Virus record (IMG/VR): IMGVR_UViG_3300034683_000177
Span: 1 to 42,248 of that record
DNA: 42,248 nucleotides
Source of the DNA: a virus
Strand: one strand, 5' to 3'
Shown here piece by piece: positions 32,885 to 42,038 of the stretch. Every line of letters begins with the position of its first letter. Positions within the stretch are counted from its first letter, which is position 1. Made by a program: the position numbers and the translations under genes. The notes beneath the pieces are model-generated. The model saw only the letters and a program-made list of their open reading frames with translations, ran no database searches and was not told the DNA's origin.

Positions 32885-35599
32885 CTATCCACATTTACTA
32901 TACCCACAATCTAAACACTTATCACAACCAGATTCATATATTAAATTTACACTTTTACATACTGGACATTTTTTAACACTACTTAATTCATCAACATCAT
33001 CACTCCCATTAGACGAATCCCCATATTGAACATCAGAATAAGGTTCATCAATTTGGATATCTGATTCATCATCGATAAATTCTTTTAATGGATATTTACT
33101 TAATAATCTACTCAATATACCAGACAGATGTGTAATATTATATGATGATTTTTTCAACTGTTTAATTATTTCTTCCAATGGTAATCCATATCTCAATGCC
33201 AAACTTGTCAGTCTACATATACTATGCCAATAGGATAATCTTTCCAAAAATAACTCTTGTTTAAAAACATCATCACCATTAATTCCTGCCTCTTGTGGTA
33301 GCTGTGCAAATAATTCTAATGGGTTACCATTTTCATCATGGACAACATTAACATATATTTTAATACCTTTCCATCTAATTCTATATCTTCTAGCATCTTC
33401 TTCTTCTAATAAATCTTTTTCATAAAGTATATTAATTCCTAAAGATGTTGCAAGATCTATTACTTTTTGTCTTATATTAGTTGGTAGTAATGCTAATTCA
33501 ATATGATCTAATTCTTTTATCATATCTATAACATTAGAAACACCATTCTCTATTTGTTTAATTGTAGTTTCTATATTGTTACTATTATCAATGGATTTAT
33601 TAGCTACATTGTTTACTGGTTTTGTATTTTCAGGTTGAGTTGTGCTAATATTTTCAAGCCCAAACCATTTTCTAAATCTAGTATAAGCTTCTTGATGTGT
33701 TTCATCTTCATAAACAAAGAAATAATCTTTTATTTTCTCCTCACTAATAACAAATACACTACCAGTAACATCATTTGGTCTATATGTTGTGCAACCTTTT
33801 AACCCTAAATCATATGCTATCTCATAAACCTTTTTAAAGTCTTCAAAATCATAATCCTTAGGTATATTTATAGTTTTAGAAATTGATGTATCTATATACT
33901 TCTGACAAATGGCTTGCATCTTAATATGATCTTCTACCTTCAATGTATATGCTGTTTCAAAATATCTTGGAACTGGTGCATCTTCCCCATATTTTTGTGT
34001 AAATATTTCATAAGCATAATCTCTGACAATTTCTTCCTTTTTACTACCATCAGGTTGTGTAATTCTTCTTACATATTTTAAATTAAATATAGGTTCAATA
34101 CCACCTGAACAATTATTACCCATAGACAAAGATATTGTTCCAGTTGGTGCAATTGATAATACCCTACAATTTCGTATTCCATATTTCTCAATTTTCTCTT
34201 TTAATTCTAATGGTAATCTTTGTATAAATGGACTATTAATAAACTTTTCATAATTGAATAGTGGGAAAGATCCTTTTTCTTTAGCCAAATTTATTGATTC
34301 ATCATATGCAATATTTCTCAATTCTCTAAATATATTTTCAGAAAATAATCTACCCTCTTCACTTGAATATCTTAATCTCATCATTGCCAAACAATCAGCC
34401 AATCCTGTAAAACCTAAACCTATTGGTCTTTTTAGTTCAACTTCTATTTTTTGAGCGTCCAGTGGATAATAATTAATATCCAACACCCTGTCTAATCCTC
34501 TAACCATTAATCTGGTTGCTTTATCAAATTCATCCCAGTTAAATTCAGCATTTTCCTCAAATGGATTTTTTACAAATGTTGATAAATTAATAGACCCCAA
34601 ATTACAACTACCATATGCAAACAATGGTTGTTCACCACAGGGATTAGTTGATCTTATATCTTCTAAATAATATAAATTATTTTCAGTATTAATAGTATCA
34701 ACAAATAACACACCTGGTTCAGCATAATGATAATTACTTTCCATTATCATATCATATAGTTGTCTTGCTTTAATAGTTTGATATACTTTTACAGGATATC
34801 CCAATTCCATCCATTTATATATATTACCTTGTAAACTATTTTTACAAGCTTTTTTATATTTTTCGATAACTTCATCTTTACTTATATATGGATATTCTAT
34901 ATACCATTTATAAAATTCTTCTAATTGTTTAGCTCCCCATATATCATTATATTTAGGATGGGATGTATCTGGAAATATTAAATCCCAATCTTCATCATCT
35001 TTAACAGCTTTCATAAATTTATCATTTATAGCAACAGATATATTAAATTGAGTAAGTGTTTGACCATCTCTTTTTGCTTTAATAAAATTTATAATATCTG
35101 GATGCCAAACATCTAATGGTCCCATGTTAGCACCACGTCTATTTCCACCTGCTTTTATTGTTTTAGTTAATGCATCAAATATACCCATAAATGATACAGT
35201 ACCAGTAGATTCTTCTCCAGATGAATATATTTTAGCACCAGATGGTCTCAATACTGAAAATGATGCATAGCCCAATCCTCCTCCGGATTTCATAACTAAT
35301 GCAGCATTCTTGGCAGTATCCATTATATCAACCATAGAATCATGGAGTACAGGAATAACATAACAATTTGAAAATGTTACATTCTTTCTAGTTGATCCAA
35401 CACCATATAAAATTCTTCCAGCATAAAAACACTTACGATTATAAAATAGATTATAAAAATCTTCTCTATAATGATTATCAATTGTAGAATCAACAACTCT
35501 TCTACAAAATTCCTCATACGACTCATTTGGTTGAGCATATTTTAACTTCCACTGCTCCCTTGAAATATCAAATACAAAGTTATCATTAGTGGTGCTCAT
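32885..35599 (-). CDS. nrdJ: Class II (adenosylcobalamin-dependent) ribonucleotide reductase
   Basis: 904 residues. Makes deoxyribonucleotides for phage DNA synthesis. Key residues: C79 (SNCYV) and C332 (CNLGSINLS) as the redox pair, NPCGEQPL with radical Cys C321 and E323, GGGLGYASFSVLRPSG and the RRGANMG loop. After the barrel (to about 625) comes a variable linker, then a NrdJ-type C-terminal domain (KGIKIYVNV to ALRYGLPLEEIIKQL), and an acidic linker ending in a four-plus-cysteine zinc ribbon (CPVC ... CDKCLDC). There is no ATP-cone and no adjacent nrdB, nrdD or nrdG, which fits class II: it is oxygen-tolerant and uses host B12. No B12 riboswitch is seen upstream. GGAGG precedes the ATG. 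Confidence 0.92.
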   Translation of the reverse strand: MSTTNDNFVFDISREQWKLKYAQPNESYEEFCRRVVDSTIDNHYREDFYNLFYNRKCFYAGRILYGVGSTRKNVTFSNCYVIPVLHDSMVDIMDTAKNAALVMKSGGGLGYASFSVLRPSGAKIYSSGEESTGTVSFMGIFDALTKTIKAGGNRRGANMGPLDVWHPDIINFIKAKRDGQTLTQFNISVAINDKFMKAVKDDEDWDLIFPDTSHPKYNDIWGAKQLEEFYKWYIEYPYISKDEVIEKYKKACKNSLQGNIYKWMELGYPVKVYQTIKARQLYDMIMESNYHYAEPGVLFVDTINTENNLYYLEDIRSTNPCGEQPLFAYGSCNLGSINLSTFVKNPFEENAEFNWDEFDKATRLMVRGLDRVLDINYYPLDAQKIEVELKRPIGLGFTGLADCLAMMRLRYSSEEGRLFSENIFRELRNIAYDESINLAKEKGSFPLFNYEKFINSPFIQRLPLELKEKIEKYGIRNCRVLSIAPTGTISLSMGNNCSGGIEPIFNLKYVRRITQPDGSKKEEIVRDYAYEIFTQKYGEDAPVPRYFETAYTLKVEDHIKMQAICQKYIDTSISKTINIPKDYDFEDFKKVYEIAYDLGLKGCTTYRPNDVTGSVFVISEEKIKDYFFVYEDETHQEAYTRFRKWFGLENISTTQPENTKPVNNVANKSIDNSNNIETTIKQIENGVSNVIDMIKELDHIELALLPTNIRQKVIDLATSLGINILYEKDLLEEEDARRYRIRWKGIKIYVNVVHDENGNPLELFAQLPQEAGINGDDVFKQELFLERLSYWHSICRLTSLALRYGLPLEEIIKQLKKSSYNITHLSGILSRLLSKYPLKEFIDDESDIQIDEPYSDVQYGDSSNGSDDVDELSSVKKCPVCKSVNLIYESGCDKCLDCGYSKCG

Positions 35600-35629
35600 T
35601 GGTTATACCTCCAATTTTTTATTGTTTCA

Positions 35630-35755
35630 TTATTTTGTAAAAATATACATTGATATACATATTGAATATATTACTACAAAGGAAAATAAGAAATATGACA
35701 CAATTTTTAGATTATCCAAATTAGCCCCCTTAATTAGTATTCCAGGTGCATACAT
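35630..35755 (-). CDS. Possible tiny membrane protein (41 aa, doubtful)
   Basis: In the 187-base gap between two minus-strand genes an ATG frame encodes about 16 polar residues and then a single hydrophobic helix (SYFLFSFVVIYSICISMYIF). It lacks a ribosome site, and a plus-strand frame over the same bases is also hydrophobic, so coding is uncertain. It may be non-coding spacer or a decayed gene. Confidence 0.2.
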   Translation of the reverse strand: MYAPGILIKGANLDNLKIVSYFLFSFVVIYSICISMYIFTK

Positions 35756-35786
35756 ACTTTTATTTTTGTTAAATGGATACGAGAAA

Positions 35787-36473
35787 TTATTCTGAGGTAT
35801 TTGTTGCAGACCAAACTAATTGACAATCCTTTAGATGAATAGACTCATACAACTCTATCAATTCTAATACTTCTTCATCCAAAGGATAATTATCTATGAT
35901 ATATTTATAATCACCTTTAATTAATTCTATAGGAATATTTAAAAAACCATTATGAAATTTTTCGTGTAATGAAGTTATTAATGGAATAACACCAATTTTC
36001 ATTTTATAATGTAAATCAATTACTTCCCCAGCTATATCGAAAGAACAAAATGAAATACCATCTAATATATGTTTATTTAAAACAGCTGTTATTATATTTT
36101 CTAATGAAATTGGATGATGATGGATTTCTACTGTTAATTCATGCCCAGATTCATTAGTTAGTGCACAATTATTATATTGTAATATTTCTCTCAAGTATTT
36201 TGTCCACACACTATATTCATATGATCCTCTTACCAATCTTTTAACAGTGTTGATAAATTTCTTTTTATCTTTTTCATCTGCAAAATCAATTATTTTTAAT
36301 GATAAACTATATGGAAAATTTTCTGATTCTAATGTAGGATTATTTTCATCATCATTACTTTTTATTTTTATATCTGTTTTTGTAATATCCTCTAAGTATT
36401 TTGATTCATTATTATCAATAATATTTAAATTATTAAAATTAATATCATTAAGATTAACAAATTTTTCATCCAT
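35787..36473 (-). CDS. HNH-like metal-binding phage protein
   Basis: 228 residues. The first 50 are acidic and probably disordered. The core has CALTNESGHELTVEIHHHP (C103, H118-H120), a long helix, then PLITSLHEKFHNG (H170, H174, N175). The order Cys, EIHHH, then LH-x3-HNG matches an HNH/beta-beta-alpha-metal arrangement seen in a family of large-phage proteins. The canonical CxxC pairs are missing, so nuclease activity is uncertain. The start lies 4 bases from the stop of the upstream 903-residue gene with GAGGGG, so the two are co-translated. It may be a structural or nuclease partner of that protein. Confidence 0.55.
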   Translation of the reverse strand: MDEKFVNLNDINFNNLNIIDNNESKYLEDITKTDIKIKSNDDENNPTLESENFPYSLSLKIIDFADEKDKKKFINTVKRLVRGSYEYSVWTKYLREILQYNNCALTNESGHELTVEIHHHPISLENIITAVLNKHILDGISFCSFDIAGEVIDLHYKMKIGVIPLITSLHEKFHNGFLNIPIELIKGDYKYIIDNYPLDEEVLELIELYESIHLKDCQLVWSATNTSE

Positions 36474-36477
36474 ATTT

Positions 36478-39189
36478 CTAACCCCTCTTATTTAATGAAT
36501 CTTGAACTAATTTAGTAACATCTTTTAAACTATATGTTTTTCCAATATTTGTAATATTATCAAAATTATCTTTCATTAATTTAAACATATCTTTATCATA
36601 TCTTGATTTTGATACTCTTGGTAAACTTTGATAAGGTATAACTGTAATATAACCATCAGTTTTACCCGTACCAAAACCAACCCTCATAATACATATTAAT
36701 CTTTCATTATAATCATCAATAATAAATACATTACCCCAACCATATCTAAAGAAAAGATTTAATCTATTAACATCAAGTTCCCAATCTGGATTATCAAATT
36801 GATCTATTGATAATACAATAGCAGGTTTATGTTCACTATCATTTTCTAATATAGCTTCCTTAATTGATGAGTTCCAAACCTTAGATGAATATTTTTTTAA
36901 GTATAATTTATATAATGATAATGTCAGAACCGTTAATGCAAATTTAAGTAATGCTTTACCAAATTTCATAAATGTTCTTTTAACTTTTTTACCAAATTCT
37001 TTCGCAAAGGATACTAAAAGTGGGCTGTGTTCATTTTTATCTAATGCGGATATTATCATTTTAGCAATTTCTTCATCACTTTCTTTTGCTCTTATTGGTA
37101 TAGTTTTGACAACAATAGGTAACCCCTCTCCAAAATTTGTAATAAAACTTTGCAAAGATGTCCTTACTTTTATAGCTTCATTATAATCTGCTCTAGCATA
37201 TATTTTATTTAATTGAACATAATCTATTACTTCATGTGGGTTAACTAATCTTATAAGAGGTTGCAGCTTTTTCCAATCCCCACCAACTATTGCCCCTGTC
37301 CCAGAAGCAATTGAATTTAAACCTTTTGTTGCATCTTTGGCCATTGTATCTATATCTTTTTTACCTTTATCATATTCTTCTTGTTGTTGTAATATGTTTT
37401 TAATTTGTAAAACTACATTCAAATCTATACCAAAATCTACATATATATCATATGCTAAGTCTAGCTCTGCGAAAACAAATTTATTACTATCACCAACTTC
37501 AACATAATCAACATCAACACATTCTAAATTATTTATAGAATCAAAACCAACTACATAGTTATTTGTATTCGTGACTTTAAACAAAGATGGTTCTAACTTT
37601 CTTAACTTTTCAGTATCTGTCGCACTAACTAAATTGCTTTCTATTAAATTGGATTTATCTAATTCTTTTCTGATAAAAATAATTCTTGGATTATTCTCGC
37701 ACAAGTTTTTATATAAATCATTAATTGTTCTGTTATTATCTTTATTGGATAACCATTTATTAAATTCTTTTCTAATTTTATTTTTATCAATATTTCCTCT
37801 ATCTGATAATCTATATTCCGAAATATATTGTCTATAATCGTCAATTGGTGTTGGTGTTTTGTTTATAAGTATCTTATATAGTTTAGGATAATTTTGTCTA
37901 ACAAATAGTAAAAATACTTTGTCTAATAATTGTGTAATAATATCCTCTTGTCTATCTATAAACATATTGTAAAGTTTAGGAACAATTGTTTGATAATTAT
38001 TTTTGCTATCTAAAAATGAAGCTGTATCTACATTAGATTCAATTTTAAAATTTAAACTACCCAAACTAGTATTAGTATTAGTATTATTATTAGTATTATT
38101 ATTAGTATTATTATTAGTATTATTATTAGTATTAGCAGTATTTTTATTACTATCTTTTGACTGTGGTGATTCAACTGGAGCAGGAAGATTCTTAACAGAA
38201 GATGATATTCTTGCACCAATAAGTTGTAAATTTGGTACTTCAGCTTGAGTATATGGATAATATGTATAATTATCAAGTTTATCCAGATTTTTTAAATTTT
38301 TACCAATATATAAATAATCCACAAAATTTTTAATAGTTCTGGTGGTACTTAAAAAGTCCATTTTAAAAACATTCGTAATATCCATCTCCCCTATTGTTTG
38401 CAAAGTAAATGTAAATGGGAAACTCCCAAATGCCTTGGAATATGATAGAAGTGTATTACTCAATTCATCTAAAAATCTTTCAAGTTCATATTTAATACTT
38501 TTCTTTGCTGGTACTACCAGCTTGTGTAATAATGCTGGTCCCACCAATTTACCAGCTACTGTATACATACCACGTTTAGTAGATCTCAATATTTTATTAA
38601 TGTGTGGCACACGATAAATTGTTTTCTGAATATCATCCCAACTGAGTTTAACAATTGGACTAATCTTATTATTTCCTTTTATATACAATTTTTCATAAGT
38701 GGTATTAAATGATTTATCTATAATTTGATCTAATTGGGTTCTTTGACCAGGATTAAAATATTCCGGATAAGTTACGGTAACTTCTATATTGTTAAATATA
38801 AATATAGGAATATAAAGTTGTGGTATTTTATAAATTGGATTACTATTTACACTATTTTGTAAATATGCAATAGGGTTGTCAAATTGTGGATCATATATTT
38901 CAACATCCCTTATTTCTACAAAAAATGGAGTATATATCTTTTCATTTAATGGCTTCGATATTGAAGTTGAATTAGCAGACTCATTTAAATAATTTATTCT
39001 ATTTCTTACAAGATTGACCTTATATTCATTATATTTGTTATCAAAATACCATGTTTCATAAATATAGCTTAATGCATCATACACATCAAAAGGAATTGTT
39101 TTAGATCCTATATACAATGGAATTAAATTAGTATTACCTATTGAAAATGGAAATTCTTTATTTATAGGAATCTTAATATCATTTGCCAT
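36478..39189 (-). CDS. Large hypothetical phage protein with Asn/Thr repeat (903 aa)
   Basis: The N-terminal 150 residues are beta-rich with Pro/Tyr patterns (IPINKEFPFSIGNTNLIPLY). Residues about 352-382 are a low-complexity tract with several TNNN units, a likely flexible hinge. From there helical regions follow, with a short hydrophobic basic helix near 750-775 (FGKALLKFALTVLTLSLYKLY), then an alpha/beta segment (PAIVLSIDQFDNPDWELDVNR). No nuclease, ATPase or transposase motif. GAGAGGA before the ATG lies only about 20 bases from the right end of the TnpB element, so that insertion may have replaced part of its upstream region. Size and place suggest a virion protein. Confidence 0.65.
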   Translation of the reverse strand: MANDIKIPINKEFPFSIGNTNLIPLYIGSKTIPFDVYDALSYIYETWYFDNKYNEYKVNLVRNRINYLNESANSTSISKPLNEKIYTPFFVEIRDVEIYDPQFDNPIAYLQNSVNSNPIYKIPQLYIPIFIFNNIEVTVTYPEYFNPGQRTQLDQIIDKSFNTTYEKLYIKGNNKISPIVKLSWDDIQKTIYRVPHINKILRSTKRGMYTVAGKLVGPALLHKLVVPAKKSIKYELERFLDELSNTLLSYSKAFGSFPFTFTLQTIGEMDITNVFKMDFLSTTRTIKNFVDYLYIGKNLKNLDKLDNYTYYPYTQAEVPNLQLIGARISSSVKNLPAPVESPQSKDSNKNTANTNNNTNNNTNNNTNNNTNTNTSLGSLNFKIESNVDTASFLDSKNNYQTIVPKLYNMFIDRQEDIITQLLDKVFLLFVRQNYPKLYKILINKTPTPIDDYRQYISEYRLSDRGNIDKNKIRKEFNKWLSNKDNNRTINDLYKNLCENNPRIIFIRKELDKSNLIESNLVSATDTEKLRKLEPSLFKVTNTNNYVVGFDSINNLECVDVDYVEVGDSNKFVFAELDLAYDIYVDFGIDLNVVLQIKNILQQQEEYDKGKKDIDTMAKDATKGLNSIASGTGAIVGGDWKKLQPLIRLVNPHEVIDYVQLNKIYARADYNEAIKVRTSLQSFITNFGEGLPIVVKTIPIRAKESDEEIAKMIISALDKNEHSPLLVSFAKEFGKKVKRTFMKFGKALLKFALTVLTLSLYKLYLKKYSSKVWNSSIKEAILENDSEHKPAIVLSIDQFDNPDWELDVNRLNLFFRYGWGNVFIIDDYNERLICIMRVGFGTGKTDGYITVIPYQSLPRVSKSRYDKDMFKLMKDNFDNITNIGKTYSLKDVTKLVQDSLNKRG
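38066..38134 (-). repeat. 12-base in-frame microsatellite
   Basis: On the plus strand ATTATTAGTATT-type units repeat about five times. Each encodes Thr-Asn-Asn-Asn on the minus strand, so changes in copy number keep the frame. Confidence 0.75.
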
Positions 39190-39204
39190 ACACTATCCTC
39201 TCTC

Positions 39205-39300
39205 TAATTGTTCTAATTCCCTATGACGCTCACACAGGGCAAGCCCTGTGGATTCAAACGAAGGTTGATTACTCATTTGCAATCCTTATTCGTTTAGGGA
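39205..39300 (-). ncRNA. Candidate TnpB reRNA (omega-RNA) 3' end
   Basis: This is the 3' end of tnpB plus its right end, on the minus strand, with the 8-bp hairpin at 39232-39249. In IS605 elements the guide RNA is processed from this region. The native guide would be the minus-strand bases just past about 39215. Boundaries are not defined by sequence alone. Confidence 0.4.
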
Positions 39301-40150
39301 ACGCCACAATGCCCTTTATCATCTCAGGAGTAAACTCCATTGATGTTACTTTTGATTTACGGGCTATATTGATAGCACCATTTACATCAGAATTAATCAA
39401 TATTCCGTCTTTGGATTTAAACAAACCTCTTTTTACTCTTTTCCCTACATACTCATCATGATGTTTAATTTCTTCATTATCAATTGCTGAACATTTAGAA
39501 GTATGAGATTCTTGTATCTCAAGATATCTTAATCCATATTCTTGACACTTGGATTCCAACATTGACATCAAATATCCAAAAGGAACTTGTACAAAATTCT
39601 GATTGTTCTTTTTACCTATATTAATTTCCTGCTTCCATCCTTTGTTGTGTCCTACTACGATTGTTCCAATATCATTATCAATGCAATAGTCAAGAATATA
39701 TTTAGCTGTTTTTCTCATTACATCTTTAATACGATTCTCTCTTTTTCTCTTCAACAGGAATTGCTGTCTTGTGTAACCCTTGATATTTTGTTTGTCCTTA
39801 ATACTTTGCAACTTTGCGTTCTTTTTGTTCCAGTAATAGTTAATTGATTTGAGCTTTCTCCCGTCCATTATAAACGCCCTATTACTTGAAACATCGTAGC
39901 AAGTAGCAAGATTTGACAAACCAATATCAATACTTAAAACATTATCCTGATTAAGATTTAAATTTTGTTCTTCTACTTCATATACTACCTCCATTTTAAA
40001 AAATGTTGCTTTCTGTTGTGGAATTATTCTTATTTCTTGGACTGCTTCCCTTTCTATCTGTGTGGGAAAATCTAAAACGATATTCTTCAATCCAGTTTCT
40101 TTTTTAAGTTGCCTTGAAAATTCCCTATAACCATTCAATATCATTAATTT
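39205..40150 (-). mobile_element. Remnant IS605-family element with right end and truncated tnpB
   Basis: The right end is marked by a perfect hairpin CACAGGGC-AA-GCCCTGTG at 39232-39249, just downstream of tnpB. In complete elements the reRNA covers this end and its guide is copied from the flank beyond it (toward 39210 and lower). No left-end hairpin or tnpA is present; the left part has been lost and the gene now abuts and overlaps the Cas4-like gene. Ends are approximate. Confidence 0.65.
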
Positions 40151-40159
40151 TATGAACAT
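39269..40159 (-). CDS. tnpB: TnpB RNA-guided nuclease, N-terminally truncated
   Basis: 296 residues against about 370-410 for the family. The N-terminal HTH and most of the first wedge half are missing; a stop codon lies directly upstream of the ATG. The kept part has EIRIIPQQKATFFKMEVVYE, RuvC-I LSIDIGLSNLATC (D78), the IVVGHNKGWKQEINIGKKNN block (168-187), QESHTSKCS (E217) and RuvC-III INSDVNGAINI (D258). The usual RuvC-II Glu site is a Gly (G170), so E217 may replace it, as described for TnpBs with rearranged active sites. It overlaps the Cas4-like gene by 35 bases and has no good ribosome site. Probably a decaying remnant, possibly still an RNA-binding protein. Confidence 0.85.
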   Translation of the reverse strand: MFIKLMILNGYREFSRQLKKETGLKNIVLDFPTQIEREAVQEIRIIPQQKATFFKMEVVYEVEEQNLNLNQDNVLSIDIGLSNLATCYDVSSNRAFIMDGRKLKSINYYWNKKNAKLQSIKDKQNIKGYTRQQFLLKRKRENRIKDVMRKTAKYILDYCIDNDIGTIVVGHNKGWKQEINIGKKNNQNFVQVPFGYLMSMLESKCQEYGLRYLEIQESHTSKCSAIDNEEIKHHDEYVGKRVKRGLFKSKDGILINSDVNGAINIARKSKVTSMEFTPEMIKGIVAFPKRIRIANE

Positions 40160-41183
40160 CTATTTTTTTATTGCCCTCTATATTAGTTTGTTCTTTTAAA
40201 GGTTCTACTGGTGGATTATCATTATCAAATAATATTCCTACTAACTCATCTTCCTCATCTATTTGTTGATCATGTTCTTTTTTAACATTTTCTTGCTTAT
40301 TACTTAATTCTAATAAGTTAACATTATTCCCACATATTTTCTCAGCCACTTCAAACTCATCAAAATTTCCCGGAACATACATTTCACCTTCTTTATCACA
40401 GTGTAAATGATATTTACAAAAGAAACAATCACCTTTATTAACTATATTAGGCATTTGCTTATTTTTTATAAATTCATAAGTTTGATATGCTCTTTCAAGA
40501 TATGGTAATACAAAATTTTCTAATTCTGAAATATTATTTATAGGAAAAATATATTCATCATAATTTTTTAGATTTCTTTCAATATATATTAAATGACCTT
40601 CAGTTATTGGATAATTTTGTTTGATTGATAAATATATTAGTAACATCAATTGAATAAAATGAGCTTTGTCAAAAGTTTTAGGTAGTTGGTCCATTGTTTT
40701 TATTTCTATTAATATTCTATTATCTATTATACCGTCACATTTTCCTCTTACCTTATATTTATCCGATTGTAAATAAATAGACGTTGTATCATGAATTCCT
40801 AGTAATTTTGCTATATAATCATGGATAAAGCTACCTATTTCATTCATTAAAACTGTATATGGATATTGTTTAGATTTATTCTCATCTGGTTGATATTTCA
40901 TTCTATCAAACCAAACTAATCTAGGACAACTGTATACATTAGTCAATGCTAAAAATCTATCATATCTACCAACTGGTTTATCCATTTGAACTTTAATTTT
41001 TTCTAACTCTTTTAAAATTTTAGGTATAATATCCATATTTCTATATGGGCATAGTATCATATTATAATTATCTTCTTTTTGTTGAGTGAAGGGTTTCATT
41101 TGATCAGTCTGATTATTATTTTGTGTTGTATCCGTTAAATTAAGTTCTTTTAGGTATTTCTCCATGTAATTATATTGGTTCAT
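40125..41183 (-). CDS. Cas4/RecB-like PD-(D/E)XK nuclease with Fe-S cysteines
   Basis: 352 residues. The nuclease core has C86 in SCPRLVWFDR, H121 in GSFIHDYIAKLL, D150 in KVRGKCDGIID, then EIKTM with E160 and K162, and QLMLLIYLS with Q178. C253, C256 and C262 (CFFCKYHLHC) complete, with C86, the four ligands of the Cas4/AddB-type Fe-S cluster. Such enzymes are single-strand exonucleases used in recombination and end-processing. The N-terminus (1-50) and the acidic C-terminal 70 residues look disordered. There are no CRISPR genes nearby, so a replication/recombination role is likelier. AAAAGGAG precedes the start. The C-terminus overlaps truncated tnpB, so the last codons may be transposon-affected. 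Confidence 0.85.
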   Translation of the reverse strand: MNQYNYMEKYLKELNLTDTTQNNNQTDQMKPFTQQKEDNYNMILCPYRNMDIIPKILKELEKIKVQMDKPVGRYDRFLALTNVYSCPRLVWFDRMKYQPDENKSKQYPYTVLMNEIGSFIHDYIAKLLGIHDTTSIYLQSDKYKVRGKCDGIIDNRILIEIKTMDQLPKTFDKAHFIQLMLLIYLSIKQNYPITEGHLIYIERNLKNYDEYIFPINNISELENFVLPYLERAYQTYEFIKNKQMPNIVNKGDCFFCKYHLHCDKEGEMYVPGNFDEFEVAEKICGNNVNLLELSNKQENVKKEHDQQIDEEDELVGILFDNDNPPVEPLKEQTNIEGNKKIDVHKINDIEWL

Positions 41184-41210
41184 AGTTTAAACTCCTTTTA
41201 AAATGTTTAT

Positions 41211-41238
41211 TAAAAAAGTGGGTTCACATGGAACCCAC
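41211..41238 (-). terminator. Rho-independent terminator (minus strand)
   Basis: On the minus strand GTGGGTTC (41238-41231), a 5-base loop and GAACCCAC (41225-41218) are followed by TTTTTT (41217-41212). Ends the transcript of the gene at 41279. Confidence 0.9.
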
Positions 41239-41278
41239 AATCTATCATTAATGGAGGTGGTATGAAGAACATGTTCCA

Positions 41279-42007
41279 CTATTTCTTAGATTTAGACCCT
41301 TTATTTACAGATTTCTTTTTTGTACTAGCTGATTGTGAATTATTTCTTGTAGGTTTGGACTTTTGTTTTTCTTTGCTCTTATCATTATCCTTAGTCGTTT
41401 TATCTTTTTTTACATCCTTTTTAGCATTTTTATTTTTGTCTGTATTTTTACTCTTGGTAGATTTCTTTTCTCCAGCTTTTTTCTTCACGGCTTCATTAAT
41501 CATTTCTACTAATTCATTCTTAAAAAGATTATATGTTGATTGTGTAATCGTAAATGATACTTCATCAAAACTTTTGTTAGTTGTTGACTCTTGTAAAACT
41601 TTTGTTGGCTCATATAGGAATGTATTATCTACTAACAAAGACATAGATAATACCTTAACCTTTTCAGCTATTATATTATTCAAGTCTTCTTGGGAATTAT
41701 GCTTATATGATTCTACTATTGTTTCTTTTAAATTTTTCTTAAATTTGGGGGCAGTCAATAATTTTTCAGTAATAATTTTAGATTTATTTATAAGTTTATC
41801 CGGATTATAGTTTTCTGAGAATAACCATTTAGGATCAAAGTTAAGATGTTTATATAATTCCATCACTTCTGTTAATAAAGAAGTTTTCAATGTACAATAA
41901 TCATGATAATCTTCCATCTCAAAAAAATTTTTTGGTGATGTTTGACCAAAAAAGATTCTATCAAATGTTGTCCACATTCTTTCTATTACTTTCTTCTTGT
42001 CTACCAT
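41279..42007 (-). CDS. Hypothetical protein with Lys-rich C-terminal tail (242 aa)
   Basis: The first 170 residues are helical and acidic-neutral (FFEMEDYHDYCTLKTSLLTEV). The last 70 are almost only Lys, Ser, Thr, Asn and Asp, a strongly basic disordered tail typical of nucleic-acid-binding proteins. No domain is recognised. TGGAGGA precedes the ATG and a promoter motif lies 35 bases upstream; a terminator follows, so it forms a single-gene unit. A 182-residue plus-strand frame over it arises from the low-complexity tail and is not a gene. A DNA-condensing or internal head role is possible, but this is inference. Confidence 0.7.
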   Translation of the reverse strand: MVDKKKVIERMWTTFDRIFFGQTSPKNFFEMEDYHDYCTLKTSLLTEVMELYKHLNFDPKWLFSENYNPDKLINKSKIITEKLLTAPKFKKNLKETIVESYKHNSQEDLNNIIAEKVKVLSMSLLVDNTFLYEPTKVLQESTTNKSFDEVSFTITQSTYNLFKNELVEMINEAVKKKAGEKKSTKSKNTDKNKNAKKDVKKDKTTKDNDKSKEKQKSKPTRNNSQSASTKKKSVNKGSKSKK

Positions 42008-42038
42008 AAATAATCCTCCAGTTAAAAATATATTACTA

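Noticed and set aside
35600-35786. Cobalamin riboswitch before the class II RNR
   Set aside because: The upstream sequence is short and AT-rich, without the conserved B12 box or visible multi-stem structure.
35589-35795. 68-codon plus-strand frame in the gap before the RNR gene
   Set aside because: Its only ATG overlaps the RNR start, it has no ribosome site, and it runs against the surrounding minus-strand operon.
40125-41183. Part of a CRISPR-Cas adaptation module
   Set aside because: Cas4-like motifs are clear, but no Cas1, Cas2 or repeat array is in the window; phage recombination use is likelier.
41262-41810. 182-codon plus-strand frame opposite the Lys-rich gene
   Set aside because: It mirrors the Lys/Ser low-complexity tail and reads as Phe/Leu-rich noise. 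The minus-strand frame has the ribosome site, promoter motif and terminator.
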